Of a stretch of DNA of 64,000 nt, positions 15,624 through 24,755 are shown piece by piece. Under the pieces are notes generated by a model. The model made no database searches, had not been told where the DNA came from, and saw nothing but the letters and a program-made list of their open reading frames with translations. Source of the DNA: Prevotella merdae (GTDB lineage: Bacteria; Bacteroidota; Bacteroidia; Bacteroidales; Bacteroidaceae); the NCBI RefSeq assembly GCF_900290275.1, contig NZ_LT985323.1, positions 539,987-603,986 on the forward strand, given 5' to 3'. A program made the position numbers and the translations under genes. Each line of letters begins with the position of its first letter. The first letter of the stretch is position 1.

Positions 15624-17582
15624 TTAGTAAGCAAACTTCTTAAGACGGCTTATCTTAGATTTATTGAAACTCTTATGCACTGCGTTAGCATTGAAGTCCT
15701 TACGGAAGATATACTTACGCTCTGCAGCTATCTTCTTAGCAGATGCCATTGCAGCCTTAGCAGCAGATGCATTACGGTCGAGCACCTCATAGGTGTCAAG
15801 CTCTGTAACACCGAAATCGCCTAGACCTTTAGATGTTCTGGCACCGAAGTTTAGGATGAAATTGTAAACGTCATCGTCCGCATTATAGTTAGAGTGCCAT
15901 CCATACTGGTCAAGCTGTGCAGCAAAGTCGGCATTTTCTTCCAACATCCATGTATATAGGTCGCCAACAAGAAATTCGTATTTGTCATTTGTAATACCTG
16001 TCTTCTGTGGCTCAACTGTAATTATGCCATCTTCATCCACAGAGAAGTAGAGATCATAACCCTCAACGAGGTAAGGTGAGATCTTAAACTTAGTAGGATC
16101 GACAGTACCCTGCGAGAGGATCGACTCCTGCTCTACAGATTCTTTTACTATCATTCCATTAGGTTCCTTCCAGAAATTCGAGCTAAGGTCCTTAGCTCCT
16201 ATGGTATAGGTACCAGATGCCACATCCTTGTAACTCTCCTCTGTAGACCCATCCTTACTTGACTTAAGCTTGTATTCGAAACCCTCTGTACCTACAGCCT
16301 CGCCAGCTCCATTGTAGATTACACAAACGAGTGTATAATTGCCAGTCTCAGTATAGGCAACGTTTACGGAGCCAGAAGCTGTAGCCTCAGCAGCCTCAAT
16401 AGAGCCATCGATGATACCATTTGCAGTTGCAGTAGCGTTAGAAGAAGCAACAAGTGCATACTTCACCAAAGCAACATCATTACCAAGTGTGAGGTTGAAT
16501 GTAGCATAGTCGTTGTTGTCTACATCGGTGAAACGACCCTGATATTCAGCATTAAGTGCATAGTCGGCAATGATATTACCAGGAAGAGCAATTGCAAAGA
16601 GACCATTCTTTGCAGCAGTAAGGTAGCTACCCTCCTGAAGTTCTGAACCTGCGATGCAAACAGCCTGTTTCGGGAATGTTATTACACCATCCTTCATTAC
16701 ACCAAAGTACTGTGGGAACTGCTGCTTAACCAACTCCATAATCTGTTCGTCAGTCTTATCTGGGAAATTGCTACGTGAGTTCATCAAAATCATCCAAGGA
16801 TTTCCACAGAGTGACAATTCGCCAACACCTTCCTGAGCTACATAGCTCAAACCAGTATGGCATTCCTTAAGATATACAGCATTCGGGTCGGTGGCGTCAA
16901 TCACCCAATTGTGGTCAACACTTGAGTCGTATTTGAAAGCACATGCAGAGCCATCCTTCTTGGCAGCCTCAGCCTCCTGAGTATACCAATCTTCATAAGG
17001 GTTAACGATGTTATACATACCTTCCTTAACAGCACTCTTCTGAATCTTAACATCCCATACAGGAGTACCGTCTGTGAACGTGAAGATTGAAGTGATGGCA
17101 TCGTCACGCATCTTACCGATTGACTTGTCGGTAGGAATATCAATCCACTCATTAGCACCAGCCTTGAATGACAAAGTGGTAATGCCATAAGTGGAATCCA
17201 AACCTTCACCAACTACAGAGATGGTACCACCAGTATAAACTCCATACTCAGCCTTTGCAGGATCGTATGTTATGTCGATTGGAGCATCGGCAGAGCCATC
17301 GGCAAATGTCACCTGTGCAGGAACTGTGAAAATGTTACCCTCACCAGGAGCGTATGACAGAGATACTGTCAGCTCGCCCTTTGTATCAACACGATGAAGT
17401 TGTATGATAAAGTTTGAAGCTGTCTTGCTGATGGTGATGACAGAATCCTGGTTGTTACTGAAATACACCTCTGTTCCAGAAACTTTTGCCGGAGTGTAAT
17501 CGAAATCGTTTGTACACGCACCAAGGACGAGCGCTACCAAACTCACCAGGAACAAATATGAAACTTTTGCTATATTTTTCAT
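15624..17582 (-). CDS. SusCD-associated surface lipoprotein (SusE-like position)
   Basis: 652 aa from the second in-frame Met (17582); a start at 17588 is equally open. Lipobox near VALVLGAC. The mature chain is beta-rich with Ig-like strands, Asp/Asn/Gly-rich loops, and no LRR or catalytic motif. Two tandem modules seem present (about 25-140 and 360-450). It follows susD by 19 bp (13 bp if the upstream Met is used), the usual place for the extra ligand-binding lipoprotein of a SusCD system. I do not recognise its ligand family. The end, SFNKSKISRLKKFAY, is basic. Confidence 0.8.
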   Translation of the reverse strand: MKNIAKVSYLFLVSLVALVLGACTNDFDYTPAKVSGTEVYFSNNQDSVITISKTASNFIIQLHRVDTKGELTVSLSYAPGEGNIFTVPAQVTFADGSADAPIDITYDPAKAEYGVYTGGTISVVGEGLDSTYGITTLSFKAGANEWIDIPTDKSIGKMRDDAITSIFTFTDGTPVWDVKIQKSAVKEGMYNIVNPYEDWYTQEAEAAKKDGSACAFKYDSSVDHNWVIDATDPNAVYLKECHTGLSYVAQEGVGELSLCGNPWMILMNSRSNFPDKTDEQIMELVKQQFPQYFGVMKDGVITFPKQAVCIAGSELQEGSYLTAAKNGLFAIALPGNIIADYALNAEYQGRFTDVDNNDYATFNLTLGNDVALVKYALVASSNATATANGIIDGSIEAAEATASGSVNVAYTETGNYTLVCVIYNGAGEAVGTEGFEYKLKSSKDGSTEESYKDVASGTYTIGAKDLSSNFWKEPNGMIVKESVEQESILSQGTVDPTKFKISPYLVEGYDLYFSVDEDGIITVEPQKTGITNDKYEFLVGDLYTWMLEENADFAAQLDQYGWHSNYNADDDVYNFILNFGARTSKGLGDFGVTELDTYEVLDRNASAAKAAMASAKKIAAERKYIFRKDFNANAVHKSFNKSKISRLKKFAY

Positions 17583-17601
17583 AATCATTTCTTGTTAGAC
17601 A

Positions 17602-19254
17602 TTATTTGTTTTCTTTCCAAGTAGGATACTTGTCGCTTGGATCTGGGTTGTTCCAACCAACAAGTGCTTGGTTGTTATCAGCCTCGTTGCGCACCATTGT
17701 GAGGTTCATCCATGCCGGACGACCATTGGTGTTGAAACGTGTCTCCTCATACCAGTTTGTGCCAGGATAGCCACGTGTTACAGAGTAGTTAAGACGCTTG
17801 ATATCGAAGAATGTCTGACCCTCACCCCAAAGTTCAACACGCTTTTGGAATACTATCTCCTCAACAACAGCGTCGGTAGAGCTTACCTTGCAGCTGTAGT
17901 TAGGATCGCGATATGTCTTCATAAACTGTTCGAGCAACTGCTTGCCACGTGCTGCATCCTGATGAGCAGCAGCCTCAGCCTCGATAAAGTACATCTCCTC
18001 TACACGCATAACTGGATAAGCCGAAGCAGCACCTGCCTGAGAGTCTGTTGCGTTGCCATTTGCAGGACGGAATTTCAGAGAAGCGTATGAAGGCATATAC
18101 TTATTGCAAAGATCCTTGATTGAAGGAATGTAGATATTCTTGCTTGCAATACTTGAACCTTCTGGAGCCTTATACATATACTTACGGAAGTCGGTGTCAG
18201 ACATACGGTCATACATGCTGCGATCAATCATGTTGAACGGCATGTCCGAAGAGTTAACTCCAGTATAACCGAATGTTGTTTGGTTTGACAACCATGATAC
18301 CCAGTTTACAATACCAGTCTTAACCTGGTCGCTCTCACTTGTAAGCTGCTCACCCCACATCCACTTAGAGATGTCGTTGAAGCCCTTAGTGTAGCTTGTG
18401 CAGTCAGCCTCAGTCATAGGTGATACACCAGCAGCGTTAATAGCCTTACGTGCATACTCCTCTGCCTTGGCATACTCCTCATTCCACATATAGAGACGAG
18501 CCTTCAGACCGTATACACAACCGAGAGAAGGAAGCACCTTACCCTTGGTATCTGTAAGGTTCACGATATACTTCTCGGCATTGTTGAGGTCTTCCTCAAT
18601 AAACTTGTACATCTCCTCATGTGATACACGTGGATTGTTCAAGGCAGCCTCTTGGTCGGTGGTCTCCCTTACAATAGGCACTGTAAGACCCTTTACGTCA
18701 TTACCATCAACATTGATGTTGCTTGTAACGTCTGTAGGAAGATACTCATACATACGTGCCATGTCGAGATATGCAAGAGCACGGTAAGCTAAACCTACAC
18801 CAAGGTAGCCAAGCTGCTTGTCTGAAGCAGTCTCTGGAATCACAGAACCTACCACATTGTTGGCAGCGAGAACAAGACCGAAATAATACTGGTTGATATA
18901 CTGTGGGAAGATATAACCGTCGCCCTGATATTTGTTGCGTGCCCAATAGTAGAAGTGGAATGCGTATCCGCTTGAAGTCTGACAGAGGTCGCCAGTCATA
19001 AGGTCGCGGATATACATCATTGCACTATAGCCAAAGCAGTTGTGATAATTGTCAAAAAAGCCACGGTCAACCTCGTTCATTGTTGCAGGCACAGCCATCA
19101 CCATAGCCTCAGCCGAAGCCGAAGAGCCCTGAATCTGCTCCTCAGTAGCAACTGTTGTAGGTTCGGTCACGTCCATACAGCCTGTGAGCGAGCTCATTGT
19201 GAGACCTGCTACAGCAAGTCCCACAAAAGAGCGATATATTCTATTCTTATTCAT
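17602..19254 (-). CDS. SusD/RagB-type nutrient-binding outer-membrane lipoprotein
   Basis: 550 aa. Lipoprotein signal ending in TMSSLTGC; then the SusD fold: helical TPR-like segments such as YLGVGLAYRALAYLDMARMYEYLP and GCVYGLKARLYMWNEEYAKAEEYARKAI, and the C-terminal RVEEMYFIEAEAAAHQD...VVEEIVFQKRVELWGEGQTFFDIKR signature of RagB/SusD. Binds ligand above the SusC barrel. It follows susC by 39 bp. The ligand cannot be read from sequence; a protease nearby points to peptides. Confidence 0.96.
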   Translation of the reverse strand: MNKNRIYRSFVGLAVAGLTMSSLTGCMDVTEPTTVATEEQIQGSSASAEAMVMAVPATMNEVDRGFFDNYHNCFGYSAMMYIRDLMTGDLCQTSSGYAFHFYYWARNKYQGDGYIFPQYINQYYFGLVLAANNVVGSVIPETASDKQLGYLGVGLAYRALAYLDMARMYEYLPTDVTSNINVDGNDVKGLTVPIVRETTDQEAALNNPRVSHEEMYKFIEEDLNNAEKYIVNLTDTKGKVLPSLGCVYGLKARLYMWNEEYAKAEEYARKAINAAGVSPMTEADCTSYTKGFNDISKWMWGEQLTSESDQVKTGIVNWVSWLSNQTTFGYTGVNSSDMPFNMIDRSMYDRMSDTDFRKYMYKAPEGSSIASKNIYIPSIKDLCNKYMPSYASLKFRPANGNATDSQAGAASAYPVMRVEEMYFIEAEAAAHQDAARGKQLLEQFMKTYRDPNYSCKVSSTDAVVEEIVFQKRVELWGEGQTFFDIKRLNYSVTRGYPGTNWYEETRFNTNGRPAWMNLTMVRNEADNNQALVGWNNPDPSDKYPTWKENK

Positions 19255-19293
19255 TATTTCTTGATTTTTATGTGTTACGAATGTTACAGCATA

Positions 19294-22200
19294 TTAGAAT
19301 GTGAGTGTGATACCGCCTGAAACAGTACGTATTGGACGATAGTAAGCGTTAGACGCACTACCAGTAATGCTCTGACGTGGGTCAAGACCCTGACGCTTTG
19401 ACCATGTCCAAATGTTATCAGCCACACCATATACGCGAACCGACTGCAAGCCTAAGCTACGTAGCCAGCTCTTCGGCAATGTATAGCCGAGTGTGATGTT
19501 TGACAATGTCAAATAAGATGCGCTGATAAGGAAGCGATCAGAAGCCGAAGACATGTAAGAGTCGCCATACTGCCAACGTGGGATATTGCTGTTCTTGTTG
19601 TCTGCCGACCATGCATTCTGCATGTCAACATGGATTGCTGAGCCTGCGCTTGAACTCATCAAGCCAGCGTATGTGCCATCATAAACCTGACCACCGAGCT
19701 GATACTGGAAGTCAACAGAGAAGTCGAAGCCCTTCCAAGAAACGCTTGTACCGAAACCACCATAGAAGTCAGGCAACACGTCACCACAGAGATAGTAATC
19801 GGCATCGCTATAAGTTGTTGTACTCTCCTGACCAACAACCTTACGGTGCTTAGATCCTTCGTAGTTATCATCTACAACCTGGTTGTTGTTGTTATAGTAA
19901 ATGTACTGACCGTTTGCATCTGTCTCGTAAACATTTTTGTACCACATTGACTCACCAGTTTCAGCGTTCACGCCTGCATACTTCTTTGAGTAATATGTGA
20001 AGCGCGACTCACCCTCCTTGTAGAAGAAAGAATCACTTGAGTAGCCAAGTCCGATACCCTCCTTATAGTTCTTCTTACGGTCGGCTGAGAGCTTTGTAAT
20101 CTCATTGTGGTTAGATGTAACGTTAGCGTAGATATTCCATGTGAGATCCTTTGTGCGGATAACGTCACCGTGGAGGTCAATCTCGATACCGTCGTTCTTC
20201 ATGTTACCTACGTTGTCGTAGTAGCCGCTCCATCCGAATGACGGTGGCAAAGATACCCATGAGAGCATGTCCTTTGTCATATTGCTATAATACTCGATAC
20301 CACCTGTGATACGGCCTTTGAAGAGTGAGAAGTCGAAGCCCATGTTGAACTTACCATTCTTCTCCCAAGAGATTTTCTTGTTACCAAGTGAAGCAGGTGT
20401 CAAAGAAACATTGTCGCTTGAGTTCTTAATGCTGTAGTACGGTGTATAGAGGTAAGAGCCGATACCGTCGTTACCATTCTCACCATAAGAAGCCTTGAAC
20501 TTAAGTTCGTCAACAAAAGGCACCTTGAACCAAGACTCGCGATGGATATTCCAACCGCCACCTACAGACCAGAATGTACCCCACCATGAATCTTGATGGA
20601 AACGTGAGGAAGCCTGACGCATTACAGATACAGAACCGAAGTAGCGTGTATCGTAGTTGTACATAATACGGCTGAGCCATGACTCTGTGTTGTACTCACT
20701 TGAAGATGAGTTACCACTGTCGAGAACCACAGCACCAGCAAGTTCCTTGTTGTTAACAGAGAACTGGTTGTGTCTCTTTGCAGAGAGTGCATAGCCATAA
20801 GCTCTATAGTACTCATGACCAAGCATCACCTCTATGTCATTTTTGCCATAGACCTGATGCCAGTTAAGACGCTGCTGGTAGTTGTAAGACCAATCACGAT
20901 CGTGAGACTTAGCCACAACACCGTTGTTCGAAGCATACTGTCCGAAATACGGGTTGGTGGTACTAGTTGCACGATACTCGTTGAGGTATACGTTGTTGAT
21001 TGAAGTGAATGTGAATCCATAAGGAAGACGAATCTCAGCACTACCAGTGGCATTCAATGTGTTACCCTCAACGTTGCTTGTATTCACAAGTGCATCAGAG
21101 ATAGCGTTTGAACCGCTCATGTAAGGACGGAACGCAGCAACAGTACCGTCTCCATAGTCGTATGCAGTGATGCCAGCCTCCTTGTTGAACATGATATTGC
21201 CTTCAGCGTCGCGCATGTAGATAGGATAGATAGGCGCGATATTGGTGAATGAGAACTTGTTGGCTGATGAGCCACCATCTCCATCGTTTCCGAGAGAGTT
21301 GTAGTTGTAATGGCCATAGCTGAAGTTTGCGCCCAAGCGCAACCAAGGCTTAACCTGATAGTCTGCCTTGAAACGTGATGTGAATCGCTTGTAGTCAGAA
21401 GCTGCAGTGATACCATCATTGCTAAGATAGTTTACTGAGCCATAGAAAGTACCCTTGTCGGTAGAACCGTTAGCTGTAATTGTGTATTCCTGACGGAGAG
21501 AGTTGTTGTAGATAACATCTTCCCAATCATCAGGAGTCAAATAATAACCGTTGGCAGAAATTGCACCGAGAGTGGCGTTAGGATTAAGCTTGCCGTTGGT
21601 ACCAATCATCTGCTGACCGTTAGGAATAGTGTATACATTATAACCGAGACCATAAGTCTGGTTATTGATAAGGTTGGTGTTAGCCCACTTCCAGGCCTCT
21701 GTCGGGTTCATGTGACCATAAAGATAGCCCACTATTGGATTGCCTTTGTCATCCTTACCAACAACACCTTTCTGCTGGTTTACTGCATAGTTATAGAGTC
21801 CCCTATACCACATTTCGTAGTAAGCGGCAGGATTCTTTATTGTCTCATACTCAGGAACAGCCTTTGAGTTAGAGCCCCACTTTGCATCAACAGTGATAAC
21901 ACCGTTCTGTCCACGCTGTCCACTCTTGGTAGTGATAAGTATAACACCGTTACCACCACGCGCACCGTAAAGGGCAGTAGAGGCAGCATCCTTCAATACT
22001 GTCATCGACTCTACGTCAGTAGGGTTGATATCATTGAGCGAGCCACCATAAGGCGAACCGTCAAGCACAATGAGAGGGTCGTTGCCTGCATTGATTGAGT
22101 TGTAGCCACGAATACGGATAGAAGGAGTAGAGCCTGGCTGACCTGACGCTGTGTTGAGCTGCACACCAGCAGCCTTACCTTTTAAAGCGTCCGCAGCATT

Positions 22201-22602
22201 AGTAACCTGCACTTTACCAATTTCCTTAGAGCCTACAACTGCAGCAGATCCAGTGAAAGACGACTTCTTCTGTGTACCATAGGCAATAACCATCACCTCG
22301 TCGATGCTATGCTGGTCAGTGTCAAGAACAACATTCATGTTCTTGCCTGCCTTTACTACCTTAGTAACCATACCGATATACGAGATCTCAATCTTAGCAT
22401 TCTCAGGAACGTTAAGCGAGAAGCCACCGTTCACGTCGGTAACTGTACCAGCGGTCTTTGAGCCTACTACTTTGACAGTAGCACCGATAACCGGCTCGCC
22501 GTCTTCAGCAGAGGTGACCTTTCCGGAAACGTGAGTTTGTGCCAATGCCATTCCTATGCTAAGGAATAGACAGGCGATAAACGTCATGATTCTTTTTTCC
22601 AT
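19294..22602 (-). CDS. SusC/RagA-type TonB-dependent outer-membrane transporter
   Basis: 1102 aa from MEKRIMTFIACLFLSIGMALAQ (22602). The open frame continues 40 codons upstream but that part has no signal character. After the signal peptide comes a carboxypeptidase-regulatory-like domain (HVSGKVTSAEDGEPVIGATV), then a TonB box region (DEVMVIAYG), the plug domain with the SusC signature (TVLKDAASTALYGARGGNGVILITTKSG) and a 22-strand-type barrel ending in ISGGITLTF. Imports SusD-captured substrate using TonB energy. It leads the operon, preceded by a predicted promoter with a roughly 260-nt leader. No ECF sigma/anti-sigma pair is adjacent. Confidence 0.96.
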   Translation of the reverse strand: MEKRIMTFIACLFLSIGMALAQTHVSGKVTSAEDGEPVIGATVKVVGSKTAGTVTDVNGGFSLNVPENAKIEISYIGMVTKVVKAGKNMNVVLDTDQHSIDEVMVIAYGTQKKSSFTGSAAVVGSKEIGKVQVTNAADALKGKAAGVQLNTASGQPGSTPSIRIRGYNSINAGNDPLIVLDGSPYGGSLNDINPTDVESMTVLKDAASTALYGARGGNGVILITTKSGQRGQNGVITVDAKWGSNSKAVPEYETIKNPAAYYEMWYRGLYNYAVNQQKGVVGKDDKGNPIVGYLYGHMNPTEAWKWANTNLINNQTYGLGYNVYTIPNGQQMIGTNGKLNPNATLGAISANGYYLTPDDWEDVIYNNSLRQEYTITANGSTDKGTFYGSVNYLSNDGITAASDYKRFTSRFKADYQVKPWLRLGANFSYGHYNYNSLGNDGDGGSSANKFSFTNIAPIYPIYMRDAEGNIMFNKEAGITAYDYGDGTVAAFRPYMSGSNAISDALVNTSNVEGNTLNATGSAEIRLPYGFTFTSINNVYLNEYRATSTTNPYFGQYASNNGVVAKSHDRDWSYNYQQRLNWHQVYGKNDIEVMLGHEYYRAYGYALSAKRHNQFSVNNKELAGAVVLDSGNSSSSEYNTESWLSRIMYNYDTRYFGSVSVMRQASSRFHQDSWWGTFWSVGGGWNIHRESWFKVPFVDELKFKASYGENGNDGIGSYLYTPYYSIKNSSDNVSLTPASLGNKKISWEKNGKFNMGFDFSLFKGRITGGIEYYSNMTKDMLSWVSLPPSFGWSGYYDNVGNMKNDGIEIDLHGDVIRTKDLTWNIYANVTSNHNEITKLSADRKKNYKEGIGLGYSSDSFFYKEGESRFTYYSKKYAGVNAETGESMWYKNVYETDANGQYIYYNNNNQVVDDNYEGSKHRKVVGQESTTTYSDADYYLCGDVLPDFYGGFGTSVSWKGFDFSVDFQYQLGGQVYDGTYAGLMSSSAGSAIHVDMQNAWSADNKNSNIPRWQYGDSYMSSASDRFLISASYLTLSNITLGYTLPKSWLRSLGLQSVRVYGVADNIWTWSKRQGLDPRQSITGSASNAYYRPIRTVSGGITLTF

Positions 22603-22865
22603 AAATCTCTCTCTTTTAAGTAAAATAATGTATAATTGATGTTTTTTTTTGCTATTATTGTGCTCCAGAGGTCTTACTGGGTGTCTTCCTCGCGGGGCGA
22701 GGTGGACAGAAGGGAATATCACATTAAGGTGTTATCAGTCGATAAAGTGTTATCTCAAATACAATTGAGCACTTTGCAATTGCTGACGTCCTTGTTTAAT
22801 TACTGTTTTACATTTAGCATCGAACCCAACATGTCAACATTTTTTTAAATTTTATAATCTATTTG

Positions 22866-22897
22866 CAAAATTACGTATTATTTATTTTCCATCCAAA
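22866..22897 (-). promoter_or_regulatory. promoter for the susC-susD operon
   Basis: Minus-strand TTTG (22897-22894), 20-bp spacer, TAATTTTG (22873-22866): a full match to the Bacteroidota consensus. The predicted start, about 22859-22862, leaves an unusually long 5' leader (22603-22860) that contains a GC-rich hairpin, with arms around CCTCGC (22687-22692) and GCGAGG (22696-22701). Confidence 0.65.
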
Positions 22898-23139
22898 TAT
22901 TTTAACGCAAAAAGCGTGGTTTTATTGCAAAATTATTCCAAATCAAATAAAATTCCGTATATTTTGTTTGTTTTTATAAGTTATACCATGCATTGCGCAA
23001 CAAATTGTTGTACGCACACACTATGGGATATTTGACATTTTGGTAGAAAAAGAGCAAAATATCGTGTAGTTCCTGTCGTTTTAAGTTTAAAAATATATTA
23101 AAACAGGATCGCTTTATAACATTGCGTCAGTGTATATGT

Positions 23140-23270
23140 ATAATTTAAGTTTCGCAAGCGAAAGAAGTTATTGGAATTTATCAGAAGATAACTCGCTTCG
23201 CTCGTTCAGGGAGTGCTAACTCCTTTAATTCCATTAACTTCTGAACTTGCGAAAGTTCAGTATATAATAT
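23140..23270. repeat. palindrome-bounded repeat element, copy 1
   Basis: About 130 bp, ending in CTGAACTTGCGAAAGTTCAG (23241-23260) followed by TATATAAT, and opening with a degenerate mirror copy (AAGTTTCGCAAGCGAAA near 23148-23164). The interior carries AACTTCTTT/AATTCC-type arms and a CGCTTCGCTCG segment. The same design recurs at 34221-34408. Noncoding. Confidence 0.7.
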
Positions 23271-23340
23271 TTTAAAATGTAAGGAATAACAACCTATTAC
23301 TATACTGGTATTATAGTCGGTGATGTTATAAAAACAAAAG

Positions 23341-23469
23341 AGAGTGTGTCAAAACTCAAACCATGCGGGCTGAAAGCTCAAATTTCGCATAGTCCAGGGC
23401 CGCTCGGCTCTGGGCTAGGAGCTTCTGCCCCTTCGGGGCGTACCACTTGCGACTTTTGACACACCCTCT
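23341..23469. repeat. MITE-like element with 16-bp terminal inverted repeats
   Basis: AGAGTGTGTCAAAA (23341-23354) mirrors TTTTGACACACCCTCT (23454-23469), with one mismatch, enclosing about 100 bp with GC-rich hairpins (CCAGGGCCGCTCGGCTCTGG and CCCCTTCGGGG). No ORF. It abuts the Rpn-like gene, ending 14 bp from its stop, and could also serve as that gene's terminator. Confidence 0.62.
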
Positions 23470-23482
23470 TCTGTATGTATCG

Positions 23483-24463
23483 TTAACAAATAATCGACTT
23501 TATCTCCTCTACAGTCTTTCCCATAACAACTGAGATTTCGTCTAACGACATGCCACGGTTGATAAGACTATTGATTGTAGCTTGCAATGTCTTCATATGT
23601 TCTGCAATCTGACTGTTTTGCTCAGCAATCTGATTGTTTTGCTCTGCAATCTGATTCTTTTGCTCAGTTATATACTGGTCTTGTTCTGCTATTTTCTTAT
23701 CACGATTCATTATAGCTGTATCGCGATTCTCTATTGCTGTGAAGTATTCGTCTTCCACATTCATGTCTTGGCGCAACTTGGCATCAGAGGCGGCTGCAAG
23801 CAGTCGACGAAGAATATACATCATGTCTGTATCGTCTTCATAATTGTCTTCGTCGATATTGAGCATCTGACGATTGTACTTGTCCTTGTGAGTTTGGTCA
23901 AATACACTAAGTACCTTCTCTAACTTGTTGTTTACCCTGCCATGAAGTCGTGGAATCTGTACTATTATGCTATCATGGACAAGACTCTCTACGAACGGAT
24001 CAGGGATGCCTTCTGTTACTTCGTTGCCATAATAGTCGTATGCCTTATGTACGGCATAAATTATCGGTTCTTTTATATCACCCACCTTATGACCAAGCAA
24101 ATAAACAGTCACCATTGGTGTACCAAATTCGTGCGACTCTTCCTTGCCTATATTATCGGGATTGGCATATTGGGCACCAAGATATTGACGGAAACGCAAA
24201 GTCTCGGTCTCAAGCCATGTTTTCTGAAGTTCTATAAGCACTAAGTGTTGAGAGCCGTCGCTCTCGCGCACCTTGGCACCAAAATCAATACGAAACATTG
24301 AGATGTTGTCGCGAGTGCCGTTAGTGTATTCGTGTTTTCTAACTTCCACTTCAAGCACTTCTTTCTTAAGAAGAGCCGAAATTAGAATCTTTGCAATACG
24401 TAAATCCTCTACAAGATATTTAAATACCGAGTCGTAAATAGGGTTGGCTACTCTAAGAATCAT
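23483..24463 (-). CDS. Rpn/PDDEXK_2-family nuclease or transposase-like protein
   Basis: 326 aa. The N-terminal 200 residues carry the PD-(D/E)XK transposase-like pattern: ANPIYDSVFKYLVED at the start, an Asp in RIDFGAKV and the E-x-Q-K motif LIELQKTW, as in the recombination-promoting nuclease (Rpn) group. Residues about 255-290 are a Gln/Asn-rich coiled coil of near-identical seven-residue repeats (IAEQNNQ type), then a small helical tail (MSLDEISVVMGKTVEEIKSII). It has its own promoter and a strong AAGGAGG Shine-Dalgarno, rare in this phylum. Probably a laterally acquired selfish or defence gene. Confidence 0.9.
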   Translation of the reverse strand: MILRVANPIYDSVFKYLVEDLRIAKILISALLKKEVLEVEVRKHEYTNGTRDNISMFRIDFGAKVRESDGSQHLVLIELQKTWLETETLRFRQYLGAQYANPDNIGKEESHEFGTPMVTVYLLGHKVGDIKEPIIYAVHKAYDYYGNEVTEGIPDPFVESLVHDSIIVQIPRLHGRVNNKLEKVLSVFDQTHKDKYNRQMLNIDEDNYEDDTDMMYILRRLLAAASDAKLRQDMNVEDEYFTAIENRDTAIMNRDKKIAEQDQYITEQKNQIAEQNNQIAEQNSQIAEHMKTLQATINSLINRGMSLDEISVVMGKTVEEIKSIIC

Positions 24464-24493
24464 AAAAACTCCTCCTTATTATAATATACACCA

Positions 24494-24525
24494 CAAAAAT
24501 ACGTAAAGATTTTCTAAAATCCAAA
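24494..24525 (-). promoter_or_regulatory. promoter and Shine-Dalgarno of the Rpn-like gene
   Basis: Minus-strand TTTG (24525-24522), 20-bp spacer, TATTTTTG (24501-24494). Between the promoter and the ATG lies AAGGAGGAG (about 24471-24479), a textbook Shine-Dalgarno sequence. Confidence 0.62.
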
Positions 24526-24573
24526 TATTTTGCTGTTTAATGGTTGGTTTTGACACGAGAACGATGTGGACCA

Positions 24574-24702
24574 TCACTCCATTCCCAACCTTTTGAGCAT
24601 ATTCCTATTGGCATCAGCAAGCGAGGGGTCGAACATTGAGCGTATATATATCATTGTTGTTGACACCTTGGTGTGACCCATAGCCTTAGCAATGAGTTGC
24701 CA
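24574..24702 (-). pseudogene. C-terminal remnant of a tyrosine recombinase (integrase)
   Basis: Minus-strand translation ending at the TGA 24576-24574 gives a 42-residue tail with LIAKAMGHTKVSTTMIYIRS, the GH...TT...Y box of phage-type integrases including the catalytic Tyr, then ANRNMLKRLGME and a stop. The frame stays open a little further upstream (to about 24745) but without integrase character, and no Arg or HxxR motif is nearby. This is a truncated relic. Confidence 0.75.
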
Positions 24703-24755
24703 TTGTTTGCAACACCCAATAGAAACGGGTGCTACAAACAAGTGGCGTCTTGCTG

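Noticed and set aside
23277..23340. Possible gene between the palindrome-bounded repeat and the MITE-like element
   Set aside because: Only 64 bp, A/T-rich, no open frame of useful length.
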